64,000 nucleotides of DNA from Arctopsyche grandis (Eukaryota > Arthropoda > Insecta > Trichoptera > Hydropsychidae), in NCBI RefSeq assembly GCF_051622035.1, contig NC_135365.1:29388001-29452000 (forward strand). The letters are read 5' to 3'. The translations under genes were made by a program, and so were the position numbers. The notes beneath the pieces were generated by a model. The model had not been told where the DNA came from. It did no database searches and saw only the letters and a program-made list of their open reading frames with translations. Below are positions 62,399 to 64,000 of the stretch, piece after piece (position 1 is the first letter of the stretch; every line of letters begins with the position of its first letter).

Positions 62399-63410
62399 CA
62401 GTGGCGACTGGCCATACAAGCGAACATGCCCGATGGCATGTGGGCCCCCACTATCTGTTAGAAAATATGGGCCCTCAGTAAAATTAAATAACGTTTTTTT
62501 TAACTATTTCACGTGTGTAAAAATTTATAGGATATTGCACTTTGGGACCTAAAGTTTGGGTATTTTAACAAAACGAATTTCTTACGATATACACAAACAA
62601 TTAATACCTGCTTTAACAGCCCAAGGATCGGTTAACTTTTTTTTATTAGGCTCGAAATGTAAGTTTCAACATTTGCGTGGGCCCTTTTGCCGGGCCCATT
62701 TCCAACCTTAAGATTATGTACATATATGTATGTATATACCAATACCTATGTAACAACTACATACTGAAATAAAAATGGGAATAAACAAATTTCTGTGAAT
62801 AATATAAACTGAATTGCTTAAAACAATTTTGATAGGACGATTCATCATCAACCAGCGATTTAAATTTACTTCATAATAACATTTAATTATACTTCGACGA
62901 TATAGTAAGATTTAAATACAAAATTTTAAACAGTTTCGGAATATAAAATCTATTCCTAATCTAGACACAACCATGTATACAGGAATAAAGGATAGGGGCC
63001 CCCTCCCCAAAATCCCGATTTTCGATTAACATTAACTGAAAATATTATGCATTTTTTTCAGGGACGTAATAGGGGGGCGCTCGCCTCCCCAAATTAAGGA
63101 ATAGTGTGAATTTAGAAAATATTATGAATTTAACGATTAATGAGATACTATGGATCTATGAATGCTACTGTATGTTACTTTTGGGTATCTAATAAAATAA
63201 ATCGCTGCTATGTGCTTTGAAAAAAAAAGATTTTATTATTTCGAAACAAGTATATTTTGGTTTTTAAGTGGTATGCCTTGGGTAAAATTCTTAGAAATTG
63301 TTCATCCTATGGAGCGAATCGTTAGAAAGGTCCCCTTTACTTTATTTTGTCTCAAAAACAGATGTGTTTATTTTTCGTTTATTTTTCCGAAAGTTCGTAT
63401 ATTTTTTGTT
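62399..63410. mobile_element. Right-truncated copy of the hAT-type element found at 10587
   Basis: Begins CAGTGGCGACTGGCCATACA (one G lost from the terminus) and is co-linear with 10587-11597, with small indels. The homology stops near 63410, so the right end is missing. A short frame around 63210 (FEKKRFY...) is shared with the first copy but looks non-coding in both. Confidence 0.85.
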
Positions 63411-64000
63411 TTCAAGAAAGGTTTTAAATTAATATTTTACTGAATCGGTTAAATCACAAATGATTTTATTTCTCCTATTTTATTTTATTTGGAGCAGTTC
63501 GCTGGTCCATTCTCTGTGCTTTTCATCGAGATCAATCTACTAGTAATTTCAGGTAGTATTGAGAACACGAAAAAGTTGTGTAGCGAATCCATCTCAAACT
63601 TGATCGAATCTCCTGTATATATTCGAAATGAAATCGTAACTATGACGAAGCTGTACAAATTCAACGACCATAACTTTAGCCTAAGTTTAAAGATTTATAA
63701 AAGTATATACATACATATTTACGTCCACAAGTCTTAAAGATGGAACGAGTGCGTCAAATAGTAGATGTAAAGTATGTATGTAGAGGTATTATTATGGGGG
63801 CTGTTTTGGGGAGTGTTTGTTGGCGAAATGTTGAAAACGAGTCGAATAAAGTTGAAAATGGCGCGCCGGAAGCCATATTTGGGCAAGCTGTTATATACAT
63901 TGGTATGTATGTATGTATGTATATACGTATGTGTGTATATGTTTACGTATGTATCCACTCCACCGCATACGCATTTGTGTTGTTCGGTTCGGTTCAGTGT
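63411..64000. other. Right edge, no gene established
   Basis: An 82-codon open frame at 63489-63737 has ordinary composition but no recognised domain. A GC-rich GGCGCGCCGG site at 63861 and GGTTCGGTTC near 63986 could belong to a promoter of the next gene, which cannot be judged from this window. Confidence 0.3.

Overview
This is insect nuclear DNA. It is AT-rich, with short introns, dense TATATACATACATATGTA-type microsatellites and many DNA-transposon remnants. Two large divergently transcribed genes, the 3' part of a third, and two repeat-rich intergenic tracts were annotated by following reading frame and splice phase by eye. The order of insect cannot be fixed from the window.

Layout. 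(1) 724-5675, plus: the last four coding exons of a gene that starts left of the window, product not recognised. (2) 5676-15322: no convincing gene; nested hAT and TTAA-flanked elements, then the probable 3' end of the next gene. (3) 15323-30446, minus: a complete legless (BCL9) gene, 18 coding exons and 1,554 codons, all phases consistent, plus a non-coding first exon at about 32.2-32.7 kb. It encodes the adaptor that links Armadillo/beta-catenin to Pygopus in Wnt signalling. Its introns hold a Tc1 element, a mariner fragment, TTAA-type MITEs, a hAT remnant, and two inverted copies of a ~1 kb element. (4) 32.8-37.8 kb: divergent intergenic tract with non-LTR retrotransposon fragments and a foldback element containing a tRNA-like segment. 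(5) 37881-58451, plus: a 15-exon gene for a 4,918-residue protein. Its N-terminal helical region resembles that of the ZNF292/RLF/ZNF654 family, but no C2H2 fingers are visible; one 10.9-kb exon encodes most of it. (6) 58452-64000: 3'UTR and repeats, including two more hAT-type elements.

Most unusual points: an open 303-bp stretch on the legless coding strand, bounded by plausible splice sites and phase-compatible with the intron it lies in, encoding a CENP-B/Tigger-like helix-turn-helix (22599-22901); the giant zinc-finger-less ZNF292/RLF-like protein with a recent 51-bp/102-bp repeat expansion; a Harbinger-like element with a MADF ORF and clustered GGCAGCC motifs; and two perfect short-loop palindromes that look like template-switch products.
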